64,000 bases of DNA from RGIG8306 sp964566025. GTDB taxonomy: Bacteria; Bacillota; Clostridia; Lachnospirales; Lachnospiraceae. The notes below the pieces were generated by a model. It made no database searches and had not been told where the DNA came from. It was given only the letters and a program-made list of their open reading frames with translations. Positions within the stretch are counted from its first letter, which is position 1. Every line of letters begins with the position of its first letter. Shown here one piece after another: positions 25,940-35,707 of the stretch. The stretch lies in the NCBI GenBank assembly GCA_964566025.1, contig CAZMHF010000003.1:1-64000 (forward strand), read 5' to 3'. The position numbers and the translations under genes are program-made.

Positions 25940-26641
25940 ATGAAATGGACACTTTATGAGAAAATCATTTCGATACTATATCCTCGAACATGTCCTGTTT
26001 GTACAAAGACCATCACAAGCGGATATGTGTGTCCATCTTGTTTCTTGCATATACAATATGTAAAATTCCCTTACTGCATTAAATGCGGCAAGGGAATTTT
26101 GCTTAGTTCTTTGGAATATTGCGAGGATTGCTATGCTTCTCCCAAATCATTTATCCGTTGTGTAGCTCTCTATGATTATCGTTCTCCTATTATTTCTAAG
26201 ATGATGGCGGAGATTAAGTACCATAACCGTCGTGATTTTATTGATTTTATTTGTGATGACTTTATTGAAAAAAAGGGGCACATTATAAAAGAGTGGGCTG
26301 GGGAAGTTTTTCTTCCTGTTCCAGTCCACCCTTCAAAATTGTACACACGCGGCTTTAATCAAGCCGAAGCTATGGCACGAAAATTATCAAATGCTTTTGA
26401 TATCCCGCTTGATACAAAACTGCTGATTCGTACCAAACGAACTTCTCCTCAAAAGAAAATGAGTGCCAGCGAGCGTAGTGCTAATCTTATTTCTGCTTTT
26501 AAAACGACCAAGCGCTTAGCCTATGAAACCGTCATTCTTGTTGACGATATTTATACAACGGGTAGTACCGTTGAAGCTTGCACAAAGGTATTGATGGAAA
26601 GCGGTATCAAGCATGTTTATGTAATTTGCTTTTCACGTTAA
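25940..26641 (+). CDS. comF: ComF family phosphoribosyltransferase-like protein
   Basis: A 233-aa cytoplasmic protein linked to DNA uptake during natural transformation and to helicase partners. The N-terminus has a zinc-binding set (CPVC, CPSC, CIKCGKG, CEDC), and the C-terminal PRTase domain has the PRPP loop VILVDDIYTTGSTVEAC near residue 200. It lies 9 bases after recD2. It converges with the GH5 gene, with only 9 bases between stops and no clear terminator. Confidence 0.92.
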   Translation: MKWTLYEKIISILYPRTCPVCTKTITSGYVCPSCFLHIQYVKFPYCIKCGKGILLSSLEYCEDCYASPKSFIRCVALYDYRSPIISKMMAEIKYHNRRDFIDFICDDFIEKKGHIIKEWAGEVFLPVPVHPSKLYTRGFNQAEAMARKLSNAFDIPLDTKLLIRTKRTSPQKKMSASERSANLISAFKTTKRLAYETVILVDDIYTTGSTVEACTKVLMESGIKHVYVICFSR

Positions 26642-26650
26642 TCCTTCTCT

Positions 26651-27880
26651 TTATTTCGTCAACTCAGTGAATACATCTTTGATTTCTTCAATCAAATAAT
26701 TTCCGCTATTTCGACTTATGATTTGACCTGTATCCCAAAGCATTGGACAAAAACCAAGCTCTAATGCATAGGATGCACATGTTTCAAAATAGAGTGCAAC
26801 ACTTTTTATATCCTTTGATTTAACGGGTGCACCGTATTCGCCAATAATAACGGGATAACCTTTGTCAACAAAGGCTGTTTTCATTTTGTCAAAATTCTTT
26901 TTTAGCTCTGCGATTTCTTCGTCTGTACCCCATGTGTAAGCTGCTTTTCCCCAAGACTCATCCTTCTCCAAAATCGCGAAGGTCGATGGCGTATAATAAT
27001 GCACCGAAACAATTAACTTATTTTCTTTGCCTTCATTTGCTTTATCTTCTGGCATTTTATATAACGGATCAATTGTCATATCGATATCTGTTGCATAGCC
27101 TGCGATTAACAAGTGTCTACTTTCGTTATTTCCTCCAGAAGCACGAACGGTATCCACAAATACTTGATTAATCGTATTAACTAAGTTATAGGCTTGCTTC
27201 TTTTTATCATCGGCTTTTCCTGAATAGCGATTCCAAATATCATCAAATACGGCCTCTTCGTTTAAGGATTCAAAAATCAAATAATCGCTGTAATCCTTAA
27301 AGCGCTCGCTGATTTGTTCCCATATTCTAACGTATTTTTCTTTACAAGCAGTGTACTCTGTCGAAAAGCCCTCAAACCATCCACCATCCCAATGAATATT
27401 TAGTACCACATACAAATCTTGCTTCATGGCATAGTTTACGACCGTTTGTACACGATCCATCCATAATGGATTAATTGTATGGTCTTCATCAATCATATTT
27501 GACCAAGCAACTGGTATACGCACAGAGCTAAATCCTTTTTCTTTTAACTTAATAAAGATTTTTTCTGTTATAACGGGATTTCCCCACGCTGTTTCATAAA
27601 GATAAGTGCTCTTACCATCAATATTGCCACACGCTTCTAGGGTATTTCCTAAATTCCAACCAATTTTCATCTCCGAAACAATCTCTGTTGCAGAAATTCC
27701 ACGCATTTCACCTGTCATTGAAGGAATTTTATGTTCTTCCTCTGTCGCTGTCTGTGTTGTTTGTTCCTTTGTTGTAGCGGGTGCCTTCGTTGTTTTCTCT
27801 GTTGTATCTTCCTTGCCTTTACATCCTGTCAAAGCGAGCGTCACAACAACTAGCATCCATAGCCATTTACATTTTTTCAT
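26651..27880 (-). CDS. GH5 endo-beta-glucanase lipoprotein (GH5_4-like)
   Basis: A 409-aa lipoprotein. Signal and lipobox ALTGC place the lipidated Cys near residue 16, followed by a Thr/Lys/Glu-rich linker. The catalytic domain starts with MKIGWNLGNTLEACG and ETAWGNPVITEKIF, the pattern of GH5 subfamily 4, which includes xyloglucanases, lichenases and endoglucanases. The acid/base Glu is in FESLNEEAV (near residue 206) and the nucleophile Glu in VIIGEYGAPVK (near residue 346). ATG 27880 is behind AAGGAGATACGGG. It is the last gene of the six-gene operon and would act at the cell surface. Confidence 0.9.
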   Translation of the reverse strand: MKKCKWLWMLVVVTLALTGCKGKEDTTEKTTKAPATTKEQTTQTATEEEHKIPSMTGEMRGISATEIVSEMKIGWNLGNTLEACGNIDGKSTYLYETAWGNPVITEKIFIKLKEKGFSSVRIPVAWSNMIDEDHTINPLWMDRVQTVVNYAMKQDLYVVLNIHWDGGWFEGFSTEYTACKEKYVRIWEQISERFKDYSDYLIFESLNEEAVFDDIWNRYSGKADDKKKQAYNLVNTINQVFVDTVRASGGNNESRHLLIAGYATDIDMTIDPLYKMPEDKANEGKENKLIVSVHYYTPSTFAILEKDESWGKAAYTWGTDEEIAELKKNFDKMKTAFVDKGYPVIIGEYGAPVKSKDIKSVALYFETCASYALELGFCPMLWDTGQIISRNSGNYLIEEIKDVFTELTK

Positions 27881-27891
27881 CCCGTATCTCC

Positions 27892-29901
27892 TTAATATTC
27901 TGATAATGAGATGCCATTTTCTCCGAGCGGAATTTTCTGGTCTAGTCCTACGAATTTTCCGTCCTTTTGCCATAAAACATCTTTTACAAATTCATATTTT
28001 TCAATATCCCATGTCGTAAAATCGTCTAGCACCATTCCACCTGTATCACCAGAGTTCGCATTGAAACACCAAAATGTATGATGCAATTTATTTTTCGCGA
28101 TTAAGTCCTTGAAATATGTCATCCACTTCAAATTTGGATCGCGCATAAATCCGCCCCATTCACCAATTAGCAATGGCGAAATTTTGTCTTCATGGATATA
28201 CATCCAATTATCTGCCCAACAATCTTCGTATAAGCTTTCAAATGTGTAATCACCCTTAAACCAAGGTTGCTCGTAAACGGTTGGTCCATAATCATGTGGC
28301 GAATACACTAATTTATTTTGGTATTTGCCTAAATTAATTGGAAAGTCTTTTACACCACGTAAATTTCCGCCCCACCAATTAAAATAATAATCATCATGAT
28401 TTTTTGAATGATAGTCTCCATTCCCTTCTAAGTCCATTGGGTATATTTCAATACCTTCTACGAGAATCAATACATCTGGGTGAACTTCTAAAATGGCAAG
28501 TGCCGTTTTTTCGGCTATGTACTTCCAATTGTTTTCGTCCTTCGTATCATTCCAAATCGCTCTTGGTGATTCACTTGGTTTACCATGTGGCTCATTTTTC
28601 AAATCATATCCAATCAAGGTGTCGTCATTCTTATAGTGTTTTGCCATATACACAAGTGATTCGATAAATTTTTCTTCTGTAATATCTTCTTTATACCATA
28701 CGTTATAATTATGGCCGCTTGCATCTGTTTTCGCACTATGAATATCTATAATAATTTTAATGCCATATGTTCTGCATAAGTCCACAACCAAATCAAAAAT
28801 TTCTTGACTGTTCATACCTACTAGATAGGCGTTTGTCGCTTGATTAAAATTCGCACTTGGGTAGACACCTTCGCTCCATTGTAAGATTAATTCACTAGAA
28901 ATCGGAATACGAATGACATTGAATCCATGGTCAGCAATTGCCTTGACTGATGTCACAAGGTCGCTTGTCCATAATCCATCAAATGTGTTTGTTCCTGTAT
29001 TGTAACCAAACCAGTTGATTCCTGTTAACCAAACTTCTTTGCCGTTGGCATCAACAATTTTATTTCCGTCTGTCGATAGCCAATCATCTGTGCTAGGCTC
29101 TGGAATATCTAATTTATCTAAAATCGCGCCACCAGCACTTTGATTGTTATTATTATTATTATTGTTATCGTTGTTGCCATTATTGTTATTGTTGTTATTA
29201 TTATTTCCTTCTTCCGCTGGGATAGACTCCTTATCAATTGTCAAAATAACATCCTTTGCATTAATATCCTCTGCTCCTTTTACAATAAAGCCGAAGTTTA
29301 TTTGGCCATTTGGAGAAATCACAGCATTATACTCAACTGGGGTAAAAATAATCTTCCCATCGACAATTTCATGTGTACAGCTCCATGCTTGTTCAACACT
29401 TGCGCCATCATCAACGGGAACTTCTATTTTCCAACCCTCTAGTTGCATAGATGAATTATTCGAAATCGTTAGATCGTATTGCATAACCGAGACGCCACCA
29501 TCTTCCCATCCATTTGATGATCCAAATGTAAGCAAGGCTCCCTCTTTAGGTTCTTCTTTTGTTTCTTCTTCACCTTTTGATTCATTTGCTTCGCTTGTCT
29601 TTTCTTCAGATGATGCTTCTTCTTTTGAAGCCTCTATGCTATTTGCATCTGTTGAAGCATTTTCACTACGTTCTTGTGTAGGATTTTCTGTTGCTACTGT
29701 TTTTGTAGGTGCTGTTTCATCGCCCTTTAAGGACGTGTTTTTACCAAGAACATAGCCAATAAGCACTCCCACTACTAACACTAGCAACAAGAGCATTGCA
29801 CCCAAAAGAATCTTTCGACCTTTTTTTTCTGCGTCCATATTTGGCGCTCCACCAATTTCAATTTGCTCTGTTAGCTCTTCTACGTTTCTTTCTTCTTCCA
29901 T
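27892..29901 (-). CDS. membrane-anchored CBM2-like/GH5 endoglucanase
   Basis: A 669-aa surface enzyme. Residues 1-31 are cytoplasmic, residues 32-52 a membrane helix, and a Thr/Glu/Ser-rich linker runs to about 120. Residues 122-232 look like a CBM2-type cellulose-binding module (NGWEDGGVSVMQYDLTISN, LEGWKIEVP, NFGFIVKG). A nearly pure Asn linker lies near 236-256. The GH5 domain follows, with GINWFGYNTGTNTFDGLW (GH5_1-like), the acid Glu in YDLKNEPHG (about 435) and the nucleophile in LIGEWGGFM (about 582). The N-terminal anchor keeps the enzyme on the outer face of the membrane. It starts 9 bases after the esterase stop. Confidence 0.88.
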   Translation of the reverse strand: MEEERNVEELTEQIEIGGAPNMDAEKKGRKILLGAMLLLLVLVVGVLIGYVLGKNTSLKGDETAPTKTVATENPTQERSENASTDANSIEASKEEASSEEKTSEANESKGEEETKEEPKEGALLTFGSSNGWEDGGVSVMQYDLTISNNSSMQLEGWKIEVPVDDGASVEQAWSCTHEIVDGKIIFTPVEYNAVISPNGQINFGFIVKGAEDINAKDVILTIDKESIPAEEGNNNNNNNNNGNNDNNNNNNNNQSAGGAILDKLDIPEPSTDDWLSTDGNKIVDANGKEVWLTGINWFGYNTGTNTFDGLWTSDLVTSVKAIADHGFNVIRIPISSELILQWSEGVYPSANFNQATNAYLVGMNSQEIFDLVVDLCRTYGIKIIIDIHSAKTDASGHNYNVWYKEDITEEKFIESLVYMAKHYKNDDTLIGYDLKNEPHGKPSESPRAIWNDTKDENNWKYIAEKTALAILEVHPDVLILVEGIEIYPMDLEGNGDYHSKNHDDYYFNWWGGNLRGVKDFPINLGKYQNKLVYSPHDYGPTVYEQPWFKGDYTFESLYEDCWADNWMYIHEDKISPLLIGEWGGFMRDPNLKWMTYFKDLIAKNKLHHTFWCFNANSGDTGGMVLDDFTTWDIEKYEFVKDVLWQKDGKFVGLDQKIPLGENGISLSEY

Positions 29902-29910
29902 ACGTCCTCC

Positions 29911-31155
29911 TTATAGCACCATTCCTATTGCAAGCAATGCAAATGCTTTTTGCTCGTCACCTTCAGCCATCTTTATTTCTACTGTATGCTTTCCGCCTTC
30001 GCGGTTTTTGTATACAAATTGTGTTGTTGGATTTTCCCATCCGTCCTTTGTACATGCTACAAGGCTTGATTCCTTCACGCCATCAATATAAATCTCCGCC
30101 GTTCCATAGCTTTCCTTTTTGGTTGTCTTAAATACAAAGAATAATGCATCACCTTCCATTTCAAATTGAAAACTTGCATTGTCAGATTCACCTTCTGTTT
30201 TTACCCACCCATCTGGAAATAATGCATGCCCTGATTTTTCTTCAAACGAACCCAATGTCACCTCTGAAAGATTTGTTTTATCTAACATAATCATTTCTGA
30301 ATAATCTGCTCCATTTAGCATTTTATCTTTGTGATTGAATTCTTCGTCTAGTTCATTGGAAAGAGAGCGATCAATCATATGTAAAATAAAATCGGCATAT
30401 AGGCGATGTCCGTATTCATTTGGATGCGACTCATCTGCCGAAATGTCTTTCCATTCCAATCTACCTTCTTCAATTTCCTTCATAATCGCATTGCGATAGC
30501 TAACGATTGGAACCTTATATGTAAAGGCAATGAGATTCATTTGGTCTTGACAGCTATACCCGTCCTTTGTTACAGAAATCAATAAAATTACGGCTGGCTT
30601 ATTTTCTTGTTCAAGCGCTTTTTTCACAAGACTTTCGTATGCTGCCTTATCTACATTGCTTGTTGCATCATTTACTGCAAATTCAATAAAAATAATATCC
30701 TGCTGCGTTTGAAACAAATCACGATCTGACCGAATAAGCCCTAGCATAGAGGGTGTTCCACTAATGCCAGCATTTGTTAATGTCACATTTCCACTACCGC
30801 GTTTCCCTAATTCATCGGTTACAAGCTTTGCGAAAATATTTTTTGTTTTTCCATTGTAACCTTCTGTAATAGAACCGCCGATAAAGCCAACGCCGATATC
30901 TTCACCATTTTCTAAGCGTTTCATAACGTTTTGAATTCGATAATTATTTCCCATGCCAAGCAACGATGTCTCTAGCATTTTTTCATAATCCGTTAATGCT
31001 TTTGTTGGTGCTTGTGTGGTTTCTTCCTCTGTCATTTGAAGAGACGTTGTTTGCTCTTTTGTTGGTGGCGCACTTGTTTCTTTTGTATTTTTTGTGCTGC
31101 AACCAGTAAGAGCAATCAACATCGCCATTGCTATTATTATTGCGTTTCTTTTCAT
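29911..31155 (-). CDS. SGNH-family carbohydrate esterase lipoprotein
   Basis: A 414-aa lipoprotein (lipobox ALTGC) with a linker TKEQTTSLQMTEEETTQ like that of the GH5 lipoprotein. The SGNH/GDSL hydrolase domain has the nucleophile Ser near residue 96 in VGFIGGSITEG, Asn in EFAVNDAT, and the Asp/His pair in DESHPNEYGH (about residue 245). The C-terminal 130 residues form a beta-rich domain that may bind carbohydrate. It probably removes acetyl groups from hemicellulose at the cell surface; the exact substrate is inferred. The ATG at 31155 overlaps the GH3 stop as ATGA, so the two are translationally coupled. Confidence 0.82.
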   Translation of the reverse strand: MKRNAIIIAMAMLIALTGCSTKNTKETSAPPTKEQTTSLQMTEEETTQAPTKALTDYEKMLETSLLGMGNNYRIQNVMKRLENGEDIGVGFIGGSITEGYNGKTKNIFAKLVTDELGKRGSGNVTLTNAGISGTPSMLGLIRSDRDLFQTQQDIIFIEFAVNDATSNVDKAAYESLVKKALEQENKPAVILLISVTKDGYSCQDQMNLIAFTYKVPIVSYRNAIMKEIEEGRLEWKDISADESHPNEYGHRLYADFILHMIDRSLSNELDEEFNHKDKMLNGADYSEMIMLDKTNLSEVTLGSFEEKSGHALFPDGWVKTEGESDNASFQFEMEGDALFFVFKTTKKESYGTAEIYIDGVKESSLVACTKDGWENPTTQFVYKNREGGKHTVEIKMAEGDEQKAFALLAIGMVL

Positions 31156-33356
31156 TGATCGCTTCCTATTTCTATCATCGCAGAACACACTAATTCTCTT
31201 GAAGAATGTCCTGCACTAATCCTATACTGTCCACTTAATAGACGATAAGCATGTGCTTCTTCATCAAAGAAGCGGAAGGTTTGCTTTTTATCTACTGTCA
31301 TTGTAATATGTTTGCTTTCGCCCTTTTTTAAGAACAGCTTATCAAATGCTTTTAATTCACGCACACAATATGGCAACTCCTTAAATGCTTCATCTACCTC
31401 TACAAGCTCGGAATAAATTTGCACTACATCCGCACCATCCATATCGCCTGTATTTTTTACCGTAAGGAGAATATCCACGTTTTCACCGCGGTCATTAATT
31501 TGCAAATCAGAATATTCGAAGTTTGTATAGCTAAGTCCATAGCCAAATGGATAAAGAACTTTTTTGTTTTTCTTGTCAAAGTAGCGATATCCAACGAAAA
31601 TATCTTCTCTGAAATACAATTCATTTTCATCCCATTTATACTCACCCATTTCTACAGATGGATGATCTTTCTCTGCAAGCGGGAATGTCATAGGAAGCTT
31701 TCCACTTGGATTGACATTGCCAAGAATAACATCGGCTACAGCAAGGCCTCCCTCACTTCCAAGATATGAGTGCCATAAAATCGACTTAACATGATTCTTC
31801 CATTCACCTAATACAACTGGTGATCCAGACAATACAACAACCGTTACATTTTGATTCACCTTTACGATTTCATTTAGCAAGCGATCTTGATTATAAGGAA
31901 GCTTCAAACTCAAACGGTCAATACCCTCTGATTCGATATCATGATCAATTCCTGCAAAGAAAATGACTTCCTCACACTCTCTAGCCATTTGGAGCGCTTC
32001 GTTGGCTTTTTCATCATTCCATGCAACAAAATCATCATCAATAATGCCCGATGTTTTTGATTTAATGAAGCGTTGGATACGCATTTCATATATATCAACA
32101 CTACTTGTCTGCCAGCTTGCTACTTCATTTTGAGCTCTATAGCTTTCCGTATCGGTTGGTAAATCGTGTCCTTCACCAAAAAGGATTTCTGTATTGCCTC
32201 CTAATCGCATTTTCAAGCCAAGAAGTGGCGTAATCTCATATAACGCCTTGACTTCTGCACTACCACCACCATTAGAATGCTTGCGAATGGCATTTTGCCC
32301 GATAACAGCCACTTTCTTTAAGTTCTTTTTATTTAAAGGCAAATGCTTCTCGTCATTTTTAAGTAGGACAATAGCTTCTTGCCCTGCGCTTAATACTGCT
32401 TGTTGACTTTCATGAGAATTGAAGTGACCTGCCTTTCTCTCCTCTTTTTGTTGACCAATCATTTTTAGCTCGTACATCATTTCTAAAATACGACGAACGC
32501 TTTCGTTGAGATTATCAACGCTAAGCTCACCGTTTTGAATTTTTTCTTTTAATGGATTTGCATAATAATAATTATCAAAATCTTGAGAAACACTCATGTC
32601 TATGTCCATTGTCGCATGGTAAGCATTTTCTGTATGGTGAATACCGCCCCAATCAGAAATGACAACGCCATCATAATTCCATTCATCTCTTAAAATGTCC
32701 TTTAATAGAGCCTTGCTTTCACAGCATTGCTCTTCGTTGAATTTGTTATACGCGCCCATAATGGAATAGGCATTGCCCTCTTTGATGGATGCATAAAAAT
32801 GAGGTAAGTACATTTCATATAATGCTCGCTTTGAGCAAAACGTTTTAACATCCATACGGCAATATTCTTGCGCATTTAGTGCAAAATGCTTTACGCAAGC
32901 AGCAACATCTTGTGTTTGAACGCCTTTTACAAATGGCACGACCATTTCTGAAATTAAGCAAGTGTCCTCGCTCATATATTCGAAATTTCGGCCACAAAGT
33001 GGGTAACGCTGCACGTTAATGCCTGGTGCTAAAATAACATCCTTGCCTCTTCCGCGCGCCTCCGCACCGAGCACTTCGCCCGCTTTATAAGAAGCTTCTT
33101 TACTCCATGTAGAAGCAAGCGCCGTATTGCTAATTAAATAGGTTACATAATCATCTTCTTTTCCGCATGGAATCCATGTCTTGTCGGTAAATTGCTTACG
33201 AACGCCCATTGGCCCGTCCGACATGACAAGCGGAGGGATTTGAAGCCTGTCAATCCCTCCGGTATGAAACGCGCCCGTACCATGTACCATATCAATTTTT
33301 TCATCTAGTGTTAACTCATTTAGTAAGCTATCGATTAATTGTTTGCGTGAATTCAT
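31152..33356 (-). CDS. GH3 beta-glucosidase
   Basis: A 734-aa cytoplasmic enzyme (no signal peptide). The TIM-barrel domain starts LLNELTLDEKIDMVHG, the nucleophile Asp is near residue 235 in GVVISDWGG, the second domain has AVIGQNAIRKHSNGGGS, and the C-terminal FnIII-like domain has YPFGYGLSYTNFEYSDL. It cleaves beta-linked glucose from oligosaccharides. With the GH31 enzyme upstream it would degrade xyloglucan oligosaccharides, after the alpha-xylosidase exposes the glucose. It starts 13 bases after the GH31 stop. Confidence 0.93.
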   Translation of the reverse strand: MNSRKQLIDSLLNELTLDEKIDMVHGTGAFHTGGIDRLQIPPLVMSDGPMGVRKQFTDKTWIPCGKEDDYVTYLISNTALASTWSKEASYKAGEVLGAEARGRGKDVILAPGINVQRYPLCGRNFEYMSEDTCLISEMVVPFVKGVQTQDVAACVKHFALNAQEYCRMDVKTFCSKRALYEMYLPHFYASIKEGNAYSIMGAYNKFNEEQCCESKALLKDILRDEWNYDGVVISDWGGIHHTENAYHATMDIDMSVSQDFDNYYYANPLKEKIQNGELSVDNLNESVRRILEMMYELKMIGQQKEERKAGHFNSHESQQAVLSAGQEAIVLLKNDEKHLPLNKKNLKKVAVIGQNAIRKHSNGGGSAEVKALYEITPLLGLKMRLGGNTEILFGEGHDLPTDTESYRAQNEVASWQTSSVDIYEMRIQRFIKSKTSGIIDDDFVAWNDEKANEALQMARECEEVIFFAGIDHDIESEGIDRLSLKLPYNQDRLLNEIVKVNQNVTVVVLSGSPVVLGEWKNHVKSILWHSYLGSEGGLAVADVILGNVNPSGKLPMTFPLAEKDHPSVEMGEYKWDENELYFREDIFVGYRYFDKKNKKVLYPFGYGLSYTNFEYSDLQINDRGENVDILLTVKNTGDMDGADVVQIYSELVEVDEAFKELPYCVRELKAFDKLFLKKGESKHITMTVDKKQTFRFFDEEAHAYRLLSGQYRISAGHSSRELVCSAMIEIGSDQ

Positions 33357-33369
33357 CTTGCCCCTCCTA

Positions 33370-35682
33370 TTAACGACGAATGATTAAATCATTTTCATCC
33401 ACTGTTGTTTCAAATCCATCAACAACCGCATCTTTTTGGTTAACAAAAATTACTTCGTACGCCTTATTCGTTTTTGCATCTATCGTTAGCGTGATTACGC
33501 CATTTTTCTTAGATGCTTCAATTATCAATTCTTCTTGTGCTTGCATATTGTAAACGGTTGTTTTTGCCGTTCCATCTTCATTTAAATAAACATATAATTT
33601 TACGCCATCTGCATAGTCGTACTCGGGGCCTTCGTCTTTTGCGCCCATAGCAATAATCGAATTTTCTCTTACTAACATTGGAATATGTAAATAGTCGCAT
33701 TCATGCTCATACCATTTGCCTCCATTGACTGCTTTTCCTGTAAAGAAATCTGTCCAATTCCCTTCTGGTAAATAGTATTTCGCCAAACTCTTATCATTAA
33801 AAATCGGAGCGACCATCAATGAATCACCAAGCATATATTGCTTGTCGATATAACCGCACATTGGATCTTTCTCGAATTCTAATATCATCGCACGCATCAT
33901 AGGTACGCCTGATTTTGATGTATCAATAGCACTCTTATATAAATATGGCATCATCTTTGCTTTTAATTTTGTAAATGTACGAACGACATCCACAGCCTCA
34001 TCATCATACACCCATGGCACACGATAAGAAGTACTACCATGTAAGCGTGAATGAGAAGATAATAATCCAAATGCTGCCCAACGCTTGTAAACGTCTGCTG
34101 TTGATGTATTCTCAAATCCCCCAATATCATGACTCCAATAGCCGAATCCAGACATTGTCAAGGATAGTCCACCACGAAGACTCTCTTCCATCGATTCATA
34201 ATCTGACCAGCAGTCCCCTCCCCAATGTACAGGGAATTTTTGTCCACCGACAGTTGCTGAACGTGCGAATAATACCGCCTCTTCTTTGCCTAACTTTTTC
34301 ACCAATACATTGTATACACACTCATTGTAAAGGTATGTATAGTAGTTATGCATTTTCGCAGGATCTGCGTTGTTATAGTATACACAATCCGTTGGAATTC
34401 TTTCACCAAAGTCCGTCTTAAAGCAATCAACACCCATATCAATCAATGCCTCTAGCTTTGATGCATACCATTCGCATGCTGCTGGATTGGTAAAATCGAC
34501 AATCGCCATTCCTGGTTGCCACATATCCCATTGCCACACATCACCATTTGGTCTTTTGACGAAATAGCCTTTTTCCATACCTTCTTCAAATAGAACCGAT
34601 TCTTGACCAATATAACTATTAATCCAAACGCAAATCTTGAGTCCTTTTGCTTTTAGGCGTTTTAACATACCCTCTGGATCTGGGAAAACTCTTTTATCCC
34701 AAACAAAATCACTCCACGAAAAATCCTTCATCCAGAAGCAGTCAAAATGAAATACTTTCATCGGAATACCGCGATCGAGCATCCCGTCAACAAAACTTGT
34801 TACGGTTTCTTCGTCATAATTTGTTGTAAAAGAAGTCGATAACCACAAGCCAAATGTCCAAGGTGCTGTTAGCGGAGGTTTTCCTGTTAAATCGGTATAA
34901 TGCTCAAGCACTTCTTTCATACTTGGGCCGTTAATCACAAAGTAATCAAGGCTTTCACCTGGTACACTAAATTGTACTTTTGTTACGAAGCTCGAACCAA
35001 CCTCAAATGAAACTTGGTCAGGGCTATTTACCAAAACGCCATATCCTTTGTTCGTCAAATAAAACGGGATGTTTTTATAAGATTGCTCTGTTGATGTACC
35101 GCCGTCTGCATTCCAAATATCAATGGACTGTCCGTTTTTTACAAATGGTGTAAATCGCTCGCCCGTACCGTATACTAACTCACCAACGCCTAACGATAGT
35201 GATTGTCTCATATACGTATCGTGCAAACCACCATCATCATATGCCAATCCTCGCCAATCTGTTTTGATATAACCTAAATCCTTGCCATTGCTCGATGTCA
35301 ATAACTCATCACCTCTGTAATAAGTCATACTCCACCACTTTTTGTTGATAACCAAACGAAGCAAACCGCTCGTTACTTCTAAATTCCATTCGTCTTCTTT
35401 TACTTCCATCACGCTGTTTTCATCCACCTCAATTTGGAAAGAAGGCTCTCTTTTTTGTACGCCCATGTAATGAAATGTTTGAACACGAATAACTTCTGGC
35501 ATCGGTGCCGAAATTTTGATTGTTAGGTTCACGCCACCAAGTGTATCACCACGATGATTAATATGATGTGTAGGTGCGCATATTGTCACCTCGTCATTTT
35601 CAACCTTTGAGAAATACACCTCTGCTGGAGAGAAGCACTCTGTTCCCTCTTTAAAAATCCAACATCCATTATTAAATTTCAT
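33370..35682 (-). CDS. yicI: alpha-xylosidase (GH31, YicI-like)
   Basis: A 770-aa cytoplasmic enzyme that removes alpha-xylosyl residues from xyloglucan oligosaccharides. It is highly similar to E. coli YicI in blocks such as KGLKICVWINSYIGQ, DCFKTDFGERIPTD (nucleophile Asp near residue 420), VHWGGDCWSDYESM and LLSSHSRLHGS. The N-terminal beta-sandwich and C-terminal domains are present at normal length. It is the second gene of the operon, 25 bases after the alkaline phosphatase. GH31 with GH3 and GH5_4 is the main reason to call this a xyloglucan-type locus. Confidence 0.93.
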   Translation of the reverse strand: MKFNNGCWIFKEGTECFSPAEVYFSKVENDEVTICAPTHHINHRGDTLGGVNLTIKISAPMPEVIRVQTFHYMGVQKREPSFQIEVDENSVMEVKEDEWNLEVTSGLLRLVINKKWWSMTYYRGDELLTSSNGKDLGYIKTDWRGLAYDDGGLHDTYMRQSLSLGVGELVYGTGERFTPFVKNGQSIDIWNADGGTSTEQSYKNIPFYLTNKGYGVLVNSPDQVSFEVGSSFVTKVQFSVPGESLDYFVINGPSMKEVLEHYTDLTGKPPLTAPWTFGLWLSTSFTTNYDEETVTSFVDGMLDRGIPMKVFHFDCFWMKDFSWSDFVWDKRVFPDPEGMLKRLKAKGLKICVWINSYIGQESVLFEEGMEKGYFVKRPNGDVWQWDMWQPGMAIVDFTNPAACEWYASKLEALIDMGVDCFKTDFGERIPTDCVYYNNADPAKMHNYYTYLYNECVYNVLVKKLGKEEAVLFARSATVGGQKFPVHWGGDCWSDYESMEESLRGGLSLTMSGFGYWSHDIGGFENTSTADVYKRWAAFGLLSSHSRLHGSTSYRVPWVYDDEAVDVVRTFTKLKAKMMPYLYKSAIDTSKSGVPMMRAMILEFEKDPMCGYIDKQYMLGDSLMVAPIFNDKSLAKYYLPEGNWTDFFTGKAVNGGKWYEHECDYLHIPMLVRENSIIAMGAKDEGPEYDYADGVKLYVYLNEDGTAKTTVYNMQAQEELIIEASKKNGVITLTIDAKTNKAYEVIFVNQKDAVVDGFETTVDENDLIIRR

Positions 35683-35707
35683 ACCATAACTCCTTTATTT
35701 TTATTTT

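Noticed and set aside
29143..29210. Low-complexity ATT/GTT tract
   Set aside because: It encodes the Asn linker of the CBM2-GH5 enzyme.
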